The notes: generated from the letters alone by a model not told the origin. Numbered from the stretch's first letter, positions 45,801-55,121 are shown. The stretch: DNA of 64,000 nucleotides from Chitinophaga sp. S165 (GCF_003182155.1 NZ_QGTG01000003.1:620001-684000), one strand, 5' to 3'. Numbers and translations are program-made.

Positions 45801-46043
45801 AAAAAGATCAAGACTTACAAATCACAGTATATAGAATTGTCCGGCGATTTCTTCAATGTGGCCAACATGCTGAACAAAGAATGGGGTGCTATCAAAACAT
45901 TGGGCAAACAGAACATTTATTCACTTGGAGGTTTTGACAACGTTGCTTCTACCTACAAGTATAATGTAGCTGTGAACTCTGGTGTGATCACTCCATCAGG
46001 AAATCCATGGCAGATACAGATCGGTATCAGATACGGATTCTAA
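42876..46043 (+). CDS. TonB-dependent receptor with carboxypeptidase regulatory-like domain
   Basis: 1055 aa. Signal peptide, then a CarboxypepD_reg-like domain (~27-115; GVVTDESKQLIPGASVLV), plug domain with GRNFSSLIDLSPL and a long barrel ending in GIRYGF. It is of the OmpA-related/Oar-like TonB receptor type rather than a SusC, since there is no SusD beside it. There is no STN domain and no sigma gene nearby. Substrate not deducible. Confidence 0.92.
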   Translation: MKPICISILLLLLCCFTRSQLSAQTTQASITGVVTDESKQLIPGASVLVRNESTGFSSRTVTNTKGEFSLKELPLGGPYTITISFVGYSEQKRTGYSLNQGDLVKVNVEMKSSAVSMNEITVSGSGLKNKTENFGAATTVTARDIARLPVNGRNFSSLIDLSPLSNGSNLAGQLGSSTNITIDGTSAKNPTSSSGTNTRIGGPYALSMEAIREFKVVTNQYDVTFGRSGGGTISTVTKAGTNTFSGSAFLYYRGDQLASNYDIRGNKRINDFSTKQFGFTLGGPIIKDKAHFFVAWDRQADARPLQLADIQSPADEKRLNVTQATLDNFLAIARGKYGVSNAPQFGSFDKKRGTDAIFARIDWQLSDKSLLTLRDNYISDRAPLGRDDNSPINLYEVYANAKAVNNSILATLRTVLNPRLTNELKVQHLYTFEESSPGDQLPSANIPRGIVERVQSVMGTDTVYQTIQLGGQRYSPEHFYNHVVQLIDNVYFSTNKANFTFGTDIMYSHMNSLYGSEMNGRFYFTGMDNFNNMKPYRYAREVALADDPSVKQNIISGALYAQMQTKLFRGFEMIAGIRADYTTYLNKPNFNETVYQDLGLRTDNSLTTFQVQPRLQFNWDINEKHTDYLRFGAAIFGSDINNYAMINNMLFDGTKVLTVDVQGANVPTPNFVEYRKNPASAPGKELFDELGLPRQGTINMNGKDARIPVVYKANISYSHFFSDRFKMGITGFATIARNNYMYVDRNMADQPFFRLANEGNRGVYVPASTIATSNGATDWMKGRKSDRVGRVLELNSEGKVNQFAFVVDGTYRYWRDGEVSFSYTWNDAKDNTSYNGDVANTATLSLMVKDDPRDLRTMSYSDGQFRHKVVFYGTLPSFWGINVGVRYSGIGGTRYSLAVGGNVNGDFVNSNDLAYVFDVKDQNVPEKIRKGIQSILDNPLASESIKDYIKKSSGKIAERNGGVNGFYGTWDLRIGKKIKTYKSQYIELSGDFFNVANMLNKEWGAIKTLGKQNIYSLGGFDNVASTYKYNVAVNSGVITPSGNPWQIQIGIRYGF

Positions 46044-46059
46044 ATGATACTTTATAAAA

Positions 46060-46095
46060 CAAAAGGGGCTGCTTCAAAAATGAGGCAGCCCTTTT
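46060..46095. terminator. bidirectional terminator
   Basis: AAAAGGGGCTGC and GCAGCCCTTTT form a stem with one bulge. It lies between the convergent TonB receptor and OmpH genes. Confidence 0.75.
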
Positions 46096-46116
46096 CTTAT
46101 TAACTAACACAAACAA

Positions 46117-46629
46117 CTATTTGATACCCAGTTTCTGTCTGGCTGCCGGTAGCAGGTCCTCGCAGGTGGCGGTTATAATGATCTCTTTTGAGTTATCCAG
46201 TACACAAACAAATCCTTTCTCTGTTGCCAGATCAGATACCGCTTTTTTTGCCTTTGCAAGAATAGGAGCTGTAAGTTCCTGTTCACGGGCGCCGATCTTC
46301 TGTTCCATACGCATTCTGTATTCCTCAATATTGGATTTTGCCGTTTCCAGTTGTTTAAGCCGGATCTCCTTCATGTCTGGTTTTAAGGTAGCTTCATCTT
46401 CCTGGAACTTTGTTGCCATCTGCTGAAATTCTGTGATGAGCGCCTGCCCGTCTTTGGCCAGCTCCTGCTGATAAACCTGTAATGTATCGTATGCACGTTT
46501 GGCTTCTGGCATGCCTGTTACCAATTGCTGCATATTGATATAGGCAATCTTGGCCTGTGCATAACTGTGTGTAGTAGAAAATGTGGCGAATGCCGATAAA
46601 AACAATGCAATAGTAAAATTCTTTAACAT
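46117..46629 (-). CDS. OmpH/Skp-like periplasmic chaperone
   Basis: 170 aa from the ATG at 46629, which gives a clean signal peptide (MLKNFTIALFLSAF...YAQ). An in-frame ATG 14 codons upstream is less likely. AKIAYINMQQLVTGMPEAKRAYDTL followed by long charged helices matches the OmpH/Skp family (coiled-coil tentacles binding unfolded outer-membrane proteins). Confidence 0.9.
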   Translation of the reverse strand: MLKNFTIALFLSAFATFSTTHSYAQAKIAYINMQQLVTGMPEAKRAYDTLQVYQQELAKDGQALITEFQQMATKFQEDEATLKPDMKEIRLKQLETAKSNIEEYRMRMEQKIGAREQELTAPILAKAKKAVSDLATEKGFVCVLDNSKEIIITATCEDLLPAARQKLGIK

Positions 46630-46735
46630 AGTCGTTAAGTTTATAGGTGACGATGCAAATTGTAGAATCATATCGTAATAAAAAGTTAAGGGATTTGTAA
46701 AGGAACGTTAAGCAGGCTCCGCTGGTACAAATGAA

Positions 46736-46771
46736 GAAGGAGGAAAACATGCGGACATGCTTTCCTCCTTC
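46736..46771 (-). terminator. terminator-like hairpin
   Basis: GAAGGAGGAAAACATG and CATGCTTTCCTCCTTC form a stem with one mismatch and a 4-base loop, downstream of the CxxCH lipoprotein gene. Confidence 0.5.
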
Positions 46772-46789
46772 AAACGTTATATAGAGATC

Positions 46790-48598
46790 TTATTTTTTCT
46801 GATCCTGAGCGATCTTCTTAAGGAGTGTTTCATTCAATGGTTTAATGCTGCCAAAGACGTGGCTTAAAGCAGCTGGTTGCAATGAGCCTCCGCTATGACA
46901 GGTAAAGCAGGTGAAACTGGTGGACTGGAAGTAAGTTTCCATTGTGCTGTTAGCCAACACGCTTGTACCAATAGCGCCACCTGAAGTGGAATCTGCCGGA
47001 TAGATACTGCCTGTTGGTGCGGAGCCGCCAAATGTCCAAACAGCACCGATGAACACATAGTTCTTCCTGATATCCTTACCTTGTATTAAACTCATGATCG
47101 AGTTGTTAATAGAGATAAGTTCGGTATTGGAGGCGGAAGCACTGGTATCCTGTTGGTTAGGGACTGTGCCCATAGCTGTTCCGAACGGAAATATACGTTG
47201 TGTATTGCTGGGGGCAATCTGGTTACCCGGACTGGCCAACAGGTTTTGTGTGGTTTTGTCGTAATTGATGTAGGCTACATTGTAGGGCGTTTCGGATGCA
47301 TTGCTATTAAAGAGCCAGGATCCGGTATTTGCTGCAACGGTATTTACCTGGCCTTTGTTGTTGATATATTGATACGCTGCATTAGGTGTATTGCTGTGAT
47401 GCTCGAATGTGGCCCAGATCATTTCAGGGTGGCCTGCTACACTACCGACAATATGTACACCTACCAACGCAAGTTTTGCTTTTTGTTGTCCGGCAGGTTT
47501 CCACAGGGTATCCGAGGATGCGGTATATGTTGGGATCATAGCATCCATTAAGAAGTAGTCTTCAGGGTTATCCAGGCTGTCGGCAATTACCCAGGAGGTC
47601 TTCAGTTCCATAGTAAGTGCGTTTGAGTCTGTAGGGACAGGATATCCATGTGTTTTTGCATAGTTAACGATGCAGGTCCTTTCCTTTGCTGTAGTAGGGA
47701 ATTGCTGATTGGAAATGCTATCATTCTTAAAGTTCGGATCATTAATTGCGGTTAGATAGTAGGCATACATGTCATTGACCATTGTAATATAATATACCAT
47801 GGAATTATTCTGAGCGATCAATGCATTATTTGTTGCCTGGTTTACTTCTCCGTCTACCTCATTGCCATTAATATCTAAGATAACTTTTCCTGTACTGGTG
47901 GGGAATACGTGAAGTACATTTTCAGCATGGAGCAGTCTGGTTACGATCAGCGGTTGCTCGATCTTGTTGCCTGCTTTGTCTTTTAACAGGGCGGGAGCGT
48001 TGTAAGCCTTTTCAACATTCCCTAATTCTATCAGTTTACCTGCCTTGTTTTTTATCAACACTTTTTCTCCTGCTTTATGGACCATTACTTCAAACAGACG
48101 ACCTTTTTTATCTCTGAAAACGGGTAATCTGTTAGGACCATTTTTTTCTACGCTGCTGGTAGCTACCGGAATTATTTCCGGTGTATGTTTCTCCAGTTGC
48201 AAACCTCCGGCGGGACTAGCCACCACAGTATAAAATACAGGTGAAGCCATTACAGAGCTTCCGGCATACTCTGCTGAAGATGGAGATGTGACCCACAGGA
48301 ACATACGTTCTGACCATTGATAGAAATCGCAATTGTTCTGATGGCCGAAAGTGACACTGTTAGCGGGAGAGACCAATCCGTTTTCAGCAGCTGTGCCACT
48401 TTTAAACCAGGTGTTAAAGGTGTCTTTGGTAACAGTGCAGCTAGCCATTACATCCTGCGGTAACTGAATACGGGAATAGGTTGCATTTTCAGCTGTGCTT
48501 TCGGTAGTTTTGTTGGTGTTCGTATTGTTGCATGCGCCCAGCCATACAAGGCCGCATGATGCCATGAGGGAAATACCGACAATTACATTTTTTTTCAT
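46790..48598 (-). CDS. large lipoprotein with a C-terminal CxxCH haem-binding-like motif
   Basis: 602 aa. Lipoprotein signal (WLGAC, Cys23). I recognise no family for the body, which is beta-rich with many Asn/Thr/Ser. Near the C-terminus CFTCHSGG (~564-571) is a canonical c-type haem attachment motif, and a distal His or Met ligand could be in the following HVFGSI or elsewhere. It may be a monohaem cytochrome-like surface protein. Function unknown. Confidence 0.7.
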   Translation of the reverse strand: MKKNVIVGISLMASCGLVWLGACNNTNTNKTTESTAENATYSRIQLPQDVMASCTVTKDTFNTWFKSGTAAENGLVSPANSVTFGHQNNCDFYQWSERMFLWVTSPSSAEYAGSSVMASPVFYTVVASPAGGLQLEKHTPEIIPVATSSVEKNGPNRLPVFRDKKGRLFEVMVHKAGEKVLIKNKAGKLIELGNVEKAYNAPALLKDKAGNKIEQPLIVTRLLHAENVLHVFPTSTGKVILDINGNEVDGEVNQATNNALIAQNNSMVYYITMVNDMYAYYLTAINDPNFKNDSISNQQFPTTAKERTCIVNYAKTHGYPVPTDSNALTMELKTSWVIADSLDNPEDYFLMDAMIPTYTASSDTLWKPAGQQKAKLALVGVHIVGSVAGHPEMIWATFEHHSNTPNAAYQYINNKGQVNTVAANTGSWLFNSNASETPYNVAYINYDKTTQNLLASPGNQIAPSNTQRIFPFGTAMGTVPNQQDTSASASNTELISINNSIMSLIQGKDIRKNYVFIGAVWTFGGSAPTGSIYPADSTSGGAIGTSVLANSTMETYFQSTSFTCFTCHSGGSLQPAALSHVFGSIKPLNETLLKKIAQDQKK

Positions 48599-48812
48599 GT
48601 TGTACGTTTTTAGACATGTGGTGAGATAAGGGAAATCAGATGAAGTAATAGCCGCTCCAGATCTATGTGAATAGAAAAATAGGGTGTTATTACCTGTGGG
48701 CTATAGGTTATTCAGGAAGTGAGGAAGATAGTTCTTCTGTTAATTGAGTTGTCGTAATACGGCTAAATGTAGTAATATAAACTTGATTTTCCCGGAATTT
48801 TTTATCGTTAAG

Positions 48813-49283
48813 CTATTTCTGCACCATTTCTACTCTTCGGTTCCTTGCTTTGCTTTCCTCATTTGCATTCGACCCTACCGGCGATAGTGAACCGACACCA
48901 TCTGCAGTAAGCTGGGTGGCGGGGACTGCGTATTTGGCGGTTAGTTCACTAACAACGGCGGTAGCACGCTGTTTGGATAGGGCAATATTATGTTGAAAAT
49001 CACCTGTATTATCGGTGTGTCCGACGATGAAGACCTTAAATGATACTTCCAGGAACTCTCCTGTTTTCTCGACCTGGGTAGAGGTCCCTTTGGCTTTGTC
49101 CAGGATCGTAAATGTTATCTTGTCAAATTCCTTTGTATCGCATGACGCTACTTCGAAGTTTGCCATATTGGTGAATAATGGATGGCCGGGGCACTGTTGT
49201 GCATAAATGTAGTCTGGGTTACACAGGAAAGTGGCAACCAGTGCAAGGGTAGAGAAAAATTGTTTCATTGTTTTAGTTTTCAC
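48813..49283 (-). CDS. short OmpA-domain protein, apparently internally shortened
   Basis: 156 aa. Signal peptide 1-28. The C-terminal half is OmpA-like peptidoglycan-binding: VGHTDNTGDFQHNIALSKQRA and ADGVGSLSPVGSN...EESKARNRRVEM. The usual first strand and helix of the domain (FDTDSxxIKP...) before VGHTDN are absent; instead EKTGEFLEVSFKVF runs straight into it. This suggests an internal deletion. It may no longer fold normally. Confidence 0.7.
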   Translation of the reverse strand: MKTKTMKQFFSTLALVATFLCNPDYIYAQQCPGHPLFTNMANFEVASCDTKEFDKITFTILDKAKGTSTQVEKTGEFLEVSFKVFIVGHTDNTGDFQHNIALSKQRATAVVSELTAKYAVPATQLTADGVGSLSPVGSNANEESKARNRRVEMVQK

Positions 49284-49401
49284 ATTGGTTTTGAGGTAGA
49301 AAATTTGTGCTAAAGGTAATTATTCGCCGGGAAGAGAAAATAATCACAGGGAAGAATTATTATACTGATAAAATGGCTATTCCTTTCCTGTGAAGACGGA
49401 C

Positions 49402-49433
49402 AAAAAAGGGCGTACCACATCGTGATACGCCCC
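49402..49433 (-). terminator. intrinsic terminator after the fucosidase gene
   Basis: GGGCGTA.CCAC and GTG.TACGCCC form a stem with one mismatch; on the minus strand it is followed by six Ts. It lies 23 bases beyond the fucosidase stop. Confidence 0.75.
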
Positions 49434-49455
49434 TCAAGTATGAGATGATTGTTAA

Positions 49456-50871
49456 TTATGCACTGATCTTGAATGCTGCACTGTATTTCAGGCCGCTTTG
49501 CGCTTGTATGTTCTTCGGTATCTTAATGGTCAGCTGACCGTCCTTCAACGTCCATTGAAGTTTGGCTTTAGTTCCTAACAGCGTTACGCGGCTGATCTTT
49601 TTGATATCCTGCACAGCAAATGTTACTTCTGCCGGCAGCTTCACATCGTCACTGTCAGAAAGATAATAAGCATATAAAGAATGCTGGTCTTTAGACTGCG
49701 TGAAATAGATGTTCTTATCGGAGTAAGGTGCTACCGGTCTGGATCCATGAATACCTTCTCCATTGATGTCCATCCACTTGCCCATATCTTCCAGACGTTT
49801 GTATGCTTCAGGATGCCAGTCACCCTTTTCACTGGGGCCGATATTCAACAGGAAGTTGCCGCCTCTTGATACGATCTTTACGAGCAGGGATACCAGCTGC
49901 CTGGATGGCTTGTAGGTATCCCGCGGACTGTAACTCCAGGAGTAACCCATTGTCATACAGGTTTCCCATGGGTAAGGTAGTGGTTTGTCGGGAATGGATT
50001 GTTCCGGCGTAGTATAGTTTTCAAATTCACCCGGAACAGTTCTGTCAACGACGATCAGCCCCGGCTGGTGATTACGGGCCATGCCGACGATCTTTGGCAT
50101 ATCAATGCTTTGTTTGCCGTCAGGTCTTACCCAGCCGCCATCCAGCCAGAGGATATCGATAGGACCGTAACCGGTCATCAGTTCCTGGATCTGGTTGTAT
50201 GTGAAGTCGTTAAACTTCTGCCAGCGATCAGGGAACTTTTTAATATCGTAGTTTACGTGCTCGTCTTTCGGCGGATAATATTTCCACCAGAAGTACTGGC
50301 TATGCCAGTCGGGTTTTGAGAAATAGGCGCCGATCATGAAGCTGTCCTTCCGGAATGCATCAAAGATCTCTTTAGTTACATTGCTGCGCGGATTCTTAGA
50401 GAAAGGGGTATTGGGACTGGTGATCTTATAATCGGTCTCCTTCGTATCGAACATGCAAAATCCGTCATGATGTTTTGTTGTGAAGATCACATACCTCATA
50501 CCCGCTGCTTTAGCTGCTTTCTCCCATTTTTCAGGGTTAAAGTCTACCGGGTTGAAATCATACTGCAGATGTTCATAAGCGCTTCTATACGTGTTATAAT
50601 CCTCACTGTAGGGACCTTTCCTCACTACCCAGTCAACCGGACAGATACTCCAGCTTTCTACTTCGCCCCAAAGCGTATAGGTACCCCAGTGCATGAACAG
50701 CCCGAAACGCTGGTCCTGCCATTGGGACAGTTTTCTGATCACTAATGGATCTTTGGGCGCCTGATAGTCTTTCGACATTTCATGTACGCCGTCTTTTTCC
50801 TGTGCTGATGCATATTTAACCGGCATGATGCCTGCCAGAAGCAACGGGAAAATGGCAATTAATTTCCTCAT
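49456..50871 (-). CDS. GH29 alpha-L-fucosidase
   Basis: 471 aa with a signal peptide (1-23). GH29 signature: RFGLFMHWGTYTLW, TTKHHDGFCMFDTK, and catalytic nucleophile Asp244 in DILWLDGGW. C-terminal beta-domain. Releases alpha-L-fucose from glycans in the periplasm. No other fucose gene is in the window. Confidence 0.93.
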   Translation of the reverse strand: MRKLIAIFPLLLAGIMPVKYASAQEKDGVHEMSKDYQAPKDPLVIRKLSQWQDQRFGLFMHWGTYTLWGEVESWSICPVDWVVRKGPYSEDYNTYRSAYEHLQYDFNPVDFNPEKWEKAAKAAGMRYVIFTTKHHDGFCMFDTKETDYKITSPNTPFSKNPRSNVTKEIFDAFRKDSFMIGAYFSKPDWHSQYFWWKYYPPKDEHVNYDIKKFPDRWQKFNDFTYNQIQELMTGYGPIDILWLDGGWVRPDGKQSIDMPKIVGMARNHQPGLIVVDRTVPGEFENYTTPEQSIPDKPLPYPWETCMTMGYSWSYSPRDTYKPSRQLVSLLVKIVSRGGNFLLNIGPSEKGDWHPEAYKRLEDMGKWMDINGEGIHGSRPVAPYSDKNIYFTQSKDQHSLYAYYLSDSDDVKLPAEVTFAVQDIKKISRVTLLGTKAKLQWTLKDGQLTIKIPKNIQAQSGLKYSAAFKISA

Positions 50872-51003
50872 GTATAGACCTGTTTAGAATAAAATGTGAT
50901 GCAGCTTGCAAGATCCCGGAATTGCCTTATCCAGGATGTGCATATTTTATCAGATGCTGATAACGTTTTAGCCTTTTAAGTCAGGCGGGAAGAGCAGGCT
51001 GTT

Positions 51004-51567
51004 TTAATGCCTGAAGGTCAGGTTAAAAGAGATGGTCACATCTTCGCCGGTTGTGAACTGACCGAAGAGGAACGCCGGAGGGTCAATATCGAAGTCGCGC
51101 ATGTTGATTTGCTTACTGCCTTTGACGTTGATGCTTTTATCTGCATTGACCTGTGTGGCTCCTGCAATGTCGATGGTCCGGGTAACACCGGCTACAGTAA
51201 GATCGCCGGTGCAGATAATGACAGTGCCTTGTTTAGACACGGTTGCTGATTTGAGGTTAAAAGTGATGGTAGGGTATTTGCTTGTTTTCAGTGCTTTATA
51301 TGCTACGGCATCAAGGCCGGTACGTTCACTTTTCAGGCTTTCTGAAGGCATGGTAAAATTGAGTAGGGTCAGTCCGCCCAGCTCACCGTCTTCATAGAAT
51401 GTAAAAGTAGCATTGCAGGCGATCTTGGATGTTTTCATTTCCCAATCATGCATAGTGGACGTACCGTTGATAGTGAGCGTGAAATCATTCTTCTGCTGTG
51501 CGATAGTGGTTGTCGTCAATTGGTGTGTTAAAAACAGCAGGGCGATTGTTTTGCATAATGTCTTCAT
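51004..51567 (-). CDS. YceI family protein
   Basis: 187 aa with a signal peptide. YceI-type barrel: GTSTMHDWEMKTSKI, YPTITFNLKSA and GDLTVAGVTRTIDI. These periplasmic proteins bind isoprenoid-like lipids. No operon partner. Confidence 0.9.
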   Translation of the reverse strand: MKTLCKTIALLFLTHQLTTTTIAQQKNDFTLTINGTSTMHDWEMKTSKIACNATFTFYEDGELGGLTLLNFTMPSESLKSERTGLDAVAYKALKTSKYPTITFNLKSATVSKQGTVIICTGDLTVAGVTRTIDIAGATQVNADKSINVKGSKQINMRDFDIDPPAFLFGQFTTGEDVTISFNLTFRH

Positions 51568-51701
51568 AGTGTATATCCTTTCATTTGATACTGCAAATTA
51601 GCGGGGCGGGCGGGAGTGAGGCATGACGGTCATCAGTCAGGAAGATGATTCCGGCTTCCCGTGATGCTGATATAAGTATAGCCGGTACAGTGAGCGCAAT
51701 T

Positions 51702-51737
51702 AGAGATTTCCGACGGAAATAAGCCGAAAATCTCTAT
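51702..51737. repeat. inverted repeat upstream of the M20 gene
   Basis: TAGAGATTTCCG and CGAAAATCTCTA pair with one mismatch over a 12-base loop; the right arm runs into TATTTTG, a candidate -7 box. It may be an operator. Confidence 0.4.
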
Positions 51738-51775
51738 TTTGTAGTATATCCATCAACCAAAATCTTTTATTGCTT

Positions 51776-53059
51776 ATGAAACCGGGGCTTATTGCATTAC
51801 TGACATTTGTACCCATGCTGACGATGGCTCAGCTGAAAGAACTGGATAAGAACGTTGCCAGTATTAAAGATTCTGTCGTATCCTGGAGAAGATATCTTCA
51901 TCAGCATCCTGAGCTCTCTAACCGGGAATATAAGACCGGTGCTTATGTAGCAGCCCGTTTAAAAGCCTTAGGTCTTGATGTGCAGACAGGCGTTGGCAAA
52001 ACAGGTGTAGTGGCTATCCTGAAGGGCGGCAAGCCTGGCCCTGTCGTCGCCTTACGTGCTGATATGGATGCTTTGCCTGTATATGAAAGGGCGAATCTTC
52101 CTTTTAAGTCAGTAGATACTGCCGATTATCTTGGTCAGCAGGTACCCGTTATGCATGCCTGCGGCCATGACACACATGTGGCCATGTTACTTGGTACGGC
52201 ATCTGTACTAACTTCTATGAAAAAGGATGTACCAGGAACAGTCAAGTTCATCTTTCAACCGGCAGAAGAAGGTGCGCCAGGCGATGAAGAAGGCGGTGCT
52301 CCACTGATGATCAAAGAAGGTGTTATGGACAATCCGAAAGTGGATGCCATCTTTGGGTTACATATCAATTCACAGACACCTATTGGTACCGTGAAATATA
52401 AGTCGGGTGCTGAGATGGCATCAAGCGACTGGTTCGTCGTGAAGGTGAAAGGAAAACAATCTCATGGCTCCCAGCCCTGGCATGGCATTGATCCTGTTGT
52501 GGTAGCTGCACAGATCATACAGGGCTTTCAAACTATTGTAAGCAGGCAGATAGAACTGACTAAAGCACCTGTTGTGATCACGGTCGGTAAAATACACAGC
52601 GGCGTGCGGAGTAACATCATTCCGGAAGAGCTGATCATGGAGGGCACTATCCGTACGCTGGACGGAAAGATGCAGCAGGAGGTACACGAGAAGATGAAAG
52701 TAACAGCAACGAAAATAGCAGAGGCATCGGGTGCTTCTGCAGAAGTGACTATTGATACGAAGACGAAAGTGACCTTTAATGATCCTGCGCTGGTGGAACA
52801 GATGGTACCGTCATTAGAGGCTGCCGTTGGCGCAGAGAATGTGAAGGAAGGAGATTGGACGACCGGTGCGGAAGACTTTTCATTTTATGGCGACAAAGCC
52901 CCTGCGTTCTTCTTTTTCCTGGGAGGATTACCAGCAGGTACTGATCCGGCTAAAGCAGCTGCACATCATACACCGGACTTTTATATTGACGACTCCCGAT
53001 TGGATGCAGGCGTGAAAATATTCTGTCAGCTCGTATTTGATTACGGGAAGAAGAAATAA
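51776..53059 (+). CDS. M20 family amidohydrolase/peptidase
   Basis: 427 aa from the ATG at 51776 (the frame opens at a TTG six bases earlier). Signal peptide 1-18. LHQHPELSNREY, MHACGHDTHVAML and FQPAEEG (metal ligands) are the amidohydrolase-type M20 signature. Close to N-acyl-amino-acid amidohydrolases (hippurate hydrolase, IAA-amino-acid hydrolase). Periplasmic. Confidence 0.92.
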   Translation: MKPGLIALLTFVPMLTMAQLKELDKNVASIKDSVVSWRRYLHQHPELSNREYKTGAYVAARLKALGLDVQTGVGKTGVVAILKGGKPGPVVALRADMDALPVYERANLPFKSVDTADYLGQQVPVMHACGHDTHVAMLLGTASVLTSMKKDVPGTVKFIFQPAEEGAPGDEEGGAPLMIKEGVMDNPKVDAIFGLHINSQTPIGTVKYKSGAEMASSDWFVVKVKGKQSHGSQPWHGIDPVVVAAQIIQGFQTIVSRQIELTKAPVVITVGKIHSGVRSNIIPEELIMEGTIRTLDGKMQQEVHEKMKVTATKIAEASGASAEVTIDTKTKVTFNDPALVEQMVPSLEAAVGAENVKEGDWTTGAEDFSFYGDKAPAFFFFLGGLPAGTDPAKAAAHHTPDFYIDDSRLDAGVKIFCQLVFDYGKKK

Positions 53060-53068
53060 TAATAAGAG

Positions 53069-53100
53069 AAGCCCGTCCGCTTAAAGCAGACGGGCTTTTT
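53069..53100 (+). terminator. intrinsic terminator, convergent
   Basis: AAGCCCGTCCGC and GCAGACGGGCTT (one G-T pair) with a 7-base loop and five Ts, between convergent M20 and S8 genes. Confidence 0.8.
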
Positions 53101-53111
53101 CTTTCATGATA

Positions 53112-54608
53112 TTAATAACTAACCGCTTTTCCTGCATTGATCTGTCCATTGCCGAAGAAGGCATCTTTACCTGGTAATCCGTAGTCGGTAGATGATTTAC
53201 GCAATATGAGCTCGACCAGTAATGGGTTCATATTCCGGTGTTTGCCATACAGCAATGCGATTGCCGCACTGGCGTGAGGAGCCGCCATACTTGTACCGGC
53301 AGACCAGCCATAGGAGTATTCATTTGTTGCTTCATCCCAGAAGCCGATATTGAAGACAAAATTGAATACGTACTCATAGAAGACAATACCACCAACATTA
53401 ACGATCGTGATATTCAATGGTTCTGCCCAGTTACCGCCAGGTGCGCCATATGAAATGAAGTTTTTGCCGTGGTTTGTGAAGATGGATGGTCTATAGAGTG
53501 TAGTATCCTGGTTGATGCCCCAACCCAGCGGGCCGTTAGAAGAAATAGATATTACGCCCAGCGCAGCAGCGGGGTAGGTAATAAATCTTTTCTCAGTATC
53601 GTAATCATAAGCATCATTACCGGCAGCAGCAACAACAGTAGTACCATTCAAATTAGCCCATACTGTAGCCCTGTTGATAGCTTTGATCAGGTCTTTAATA
53701 TCCCTGTCATATTCTACTATAATGTCATCGGAAGGATCGTCGGGCGTACCGTTGTCGTCCTTATAAGTTTTACGTGGTAATTCTCCGCCGAGGCTCATGT
53801 TGATGACGTCAGCGTTTTGCTTTGTAGCATAGAAGATACCATCGATCATAGCGCTGAATGGTCCGGAACCCGCGTCGGACAATACTTTTACGAGGATCAG
53901 TTTTACTTCAGGAGCAACGCCTACTACGCCAACTTCATCATCCAGCGCAGCAATGGTACCGGCAACATGTGTACCGTGGCTGAAACCATCCGCACCATGA
54001 TACTGTACTTCCTCACCTTCAATAAAGCTTTTGGTATTAATGATGTTGGGAGCTATTTCCGGGTTACCCAGGAGGAAACCTCCATCAAGCACAGCTACTT
54101 TAGCGCCTCTGCCTTTGTAGCCTTTATCCCAGGCCTGCGGTGCTTTTACAGATTGCAAGCCCCATTGGAGGAAGCTGTATGGATTGCTGGCCAGCGACTT
54201 TGATTTTGCTCCGGAGAGGTTTGCACCGGAGGCAGGTATTTTGTTTGCACGGTATACTTTTTCTGGAAGTCTCCAGCTTTGTACAAGGTCAATGACTACT
54301 GATTCTACATCAGCAACCTGCCTTGCTTTTTCGGGGAATGAGGGGTCCGGCGTTTGTACCCTGATCAGGCCTAATTCCGGATTGGCTGTTTTCAGTTTGA
54401 AATTTCTTACGCGTAATTTACTCAGGCTTTCTGAAATGTTTTCCAGTTTAGCACCTTCTTTAGCGATAATAATAAAGCCCCTGTCCTGGTGTTTCTGATC
54501 GATGACGCCGTCGCGGATCTTGATCGTTTTGTCGTCTTTCGTACAGGAGGCAATAGTCATCAGCATCATAATGGGGAATGCTAGGGCAATGAGTTGACTT
54601 CTTTTCAT
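53112..54608 (-). CDS. S8 subtilisin-like serine protease lipoprotein
   Basis: 498 aa from the ATG at 54608, which begins a lipoprotein signal (MLMTIASCTK, Cys22). The frame extends 55 codons upstream with no signal features. Catalytic triad Asp175 (AVLDGGF), His211 (HGTHVAGTIA) and Ser440 (AGTSMAAPHASAA). A ~110-residue N-terminal region may be an inhibitor-like prodomain. Located in the periplasm or on the surface. Confidence 0.92.
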   Translation of the reverse strand: MKRSQLIALAFPIMMLMTIASCTKDDKTIKIRDGVIDQKHQDRGFIIIAKEGAKLENISESLSKLRVRNFKLKTANPELGLIRVQTPDPSFPEKARQVADVESVVIDLVQSWRLPEKVYRANKIPASGANLSGAKSKSLASNPYSFLQWGLQSVKAPQAWDKGYKGRGAKVAVLDGGFLLGNPEIAPNIINTKSFIEGEEVQYHGADGFSHGTHVAGTIAALDDEVGVVGVAPEVKLILVKVLSDAGSGPFSAMIDGIFYATKQNADVINMSLGGELPRKTYKDDNGTPDDPSDDIIVEYDRDIKDLIKAINRATVWANLNGTTVVAAAGNDAYDYDTEKRFITYPAAALGVISISSNGPLGWGINQDTTLYRPSIFTNHGKNFISYGAPGGNWAEPLNITIVNVGGIVFYEYVFNFVFNIGFWDEATNEYSYGWSAGTSMAAPHASAAIALLYGKHRNMNPLLVELILRKSSTDYGLPGKDAFFGNGQINAGKAVSY

Positions 54609-55121
54609 AGAGCTTTTTTTAAAAGTGATTAACAGTAAATGAAGACAGATTGGAAAATTGATAGATTTTGTGTGCTTGGTTGAAACTCTAAATGCTACAA
54701 ATAAGGGTTGAGTGAATGTAGATAAATTATTTAGAAAAAAAATATGGATTATAGTGAACTTTTGAGATTGCATTATTGCAATATTTAAACTACAGATAAT
54801 GTGTGATTAACTGATATATACTTTTTTATTTTCCTGTTGCTGCGCTAATTGTTTGAACACTGTTACGGCATATCAGCATACTGTTATCCTGTTGCAACAT
54901 TAAATGAGTGGAAATTGAGTATTGCGATAGAAGGTTTATGACAAGATGCCGGAGCTGGCCATTTTTTGTGGTTTAAAAGTGGAAGATGTGTTTTGTAGTG
55001 TATTGAAAATCAATGTAAATGTTCGTTCTTTCAGACTATATTACCGCGGATAGTCATCTATTGACTATATTTGACGCTTATTTAGCATATTAGTTGATAT
55101 AATAATCATATAAGAAACAGC
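54609..55121. other. divergent intergenic region
   Basis: 513 AT-rich bases between divergent genes. TATATTTG (55066-55073) is a candidate -7 box for the kinase gene. No other feature. Confidence 0.4.
55066..55073 (+). promoter_or_regulatory. -7 box of the PfkB kinase gene
   Basis: TATATTTG matches TAnnTTTG, 48 bases upstream of the ATG at 55122. Confidence 0.4.
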
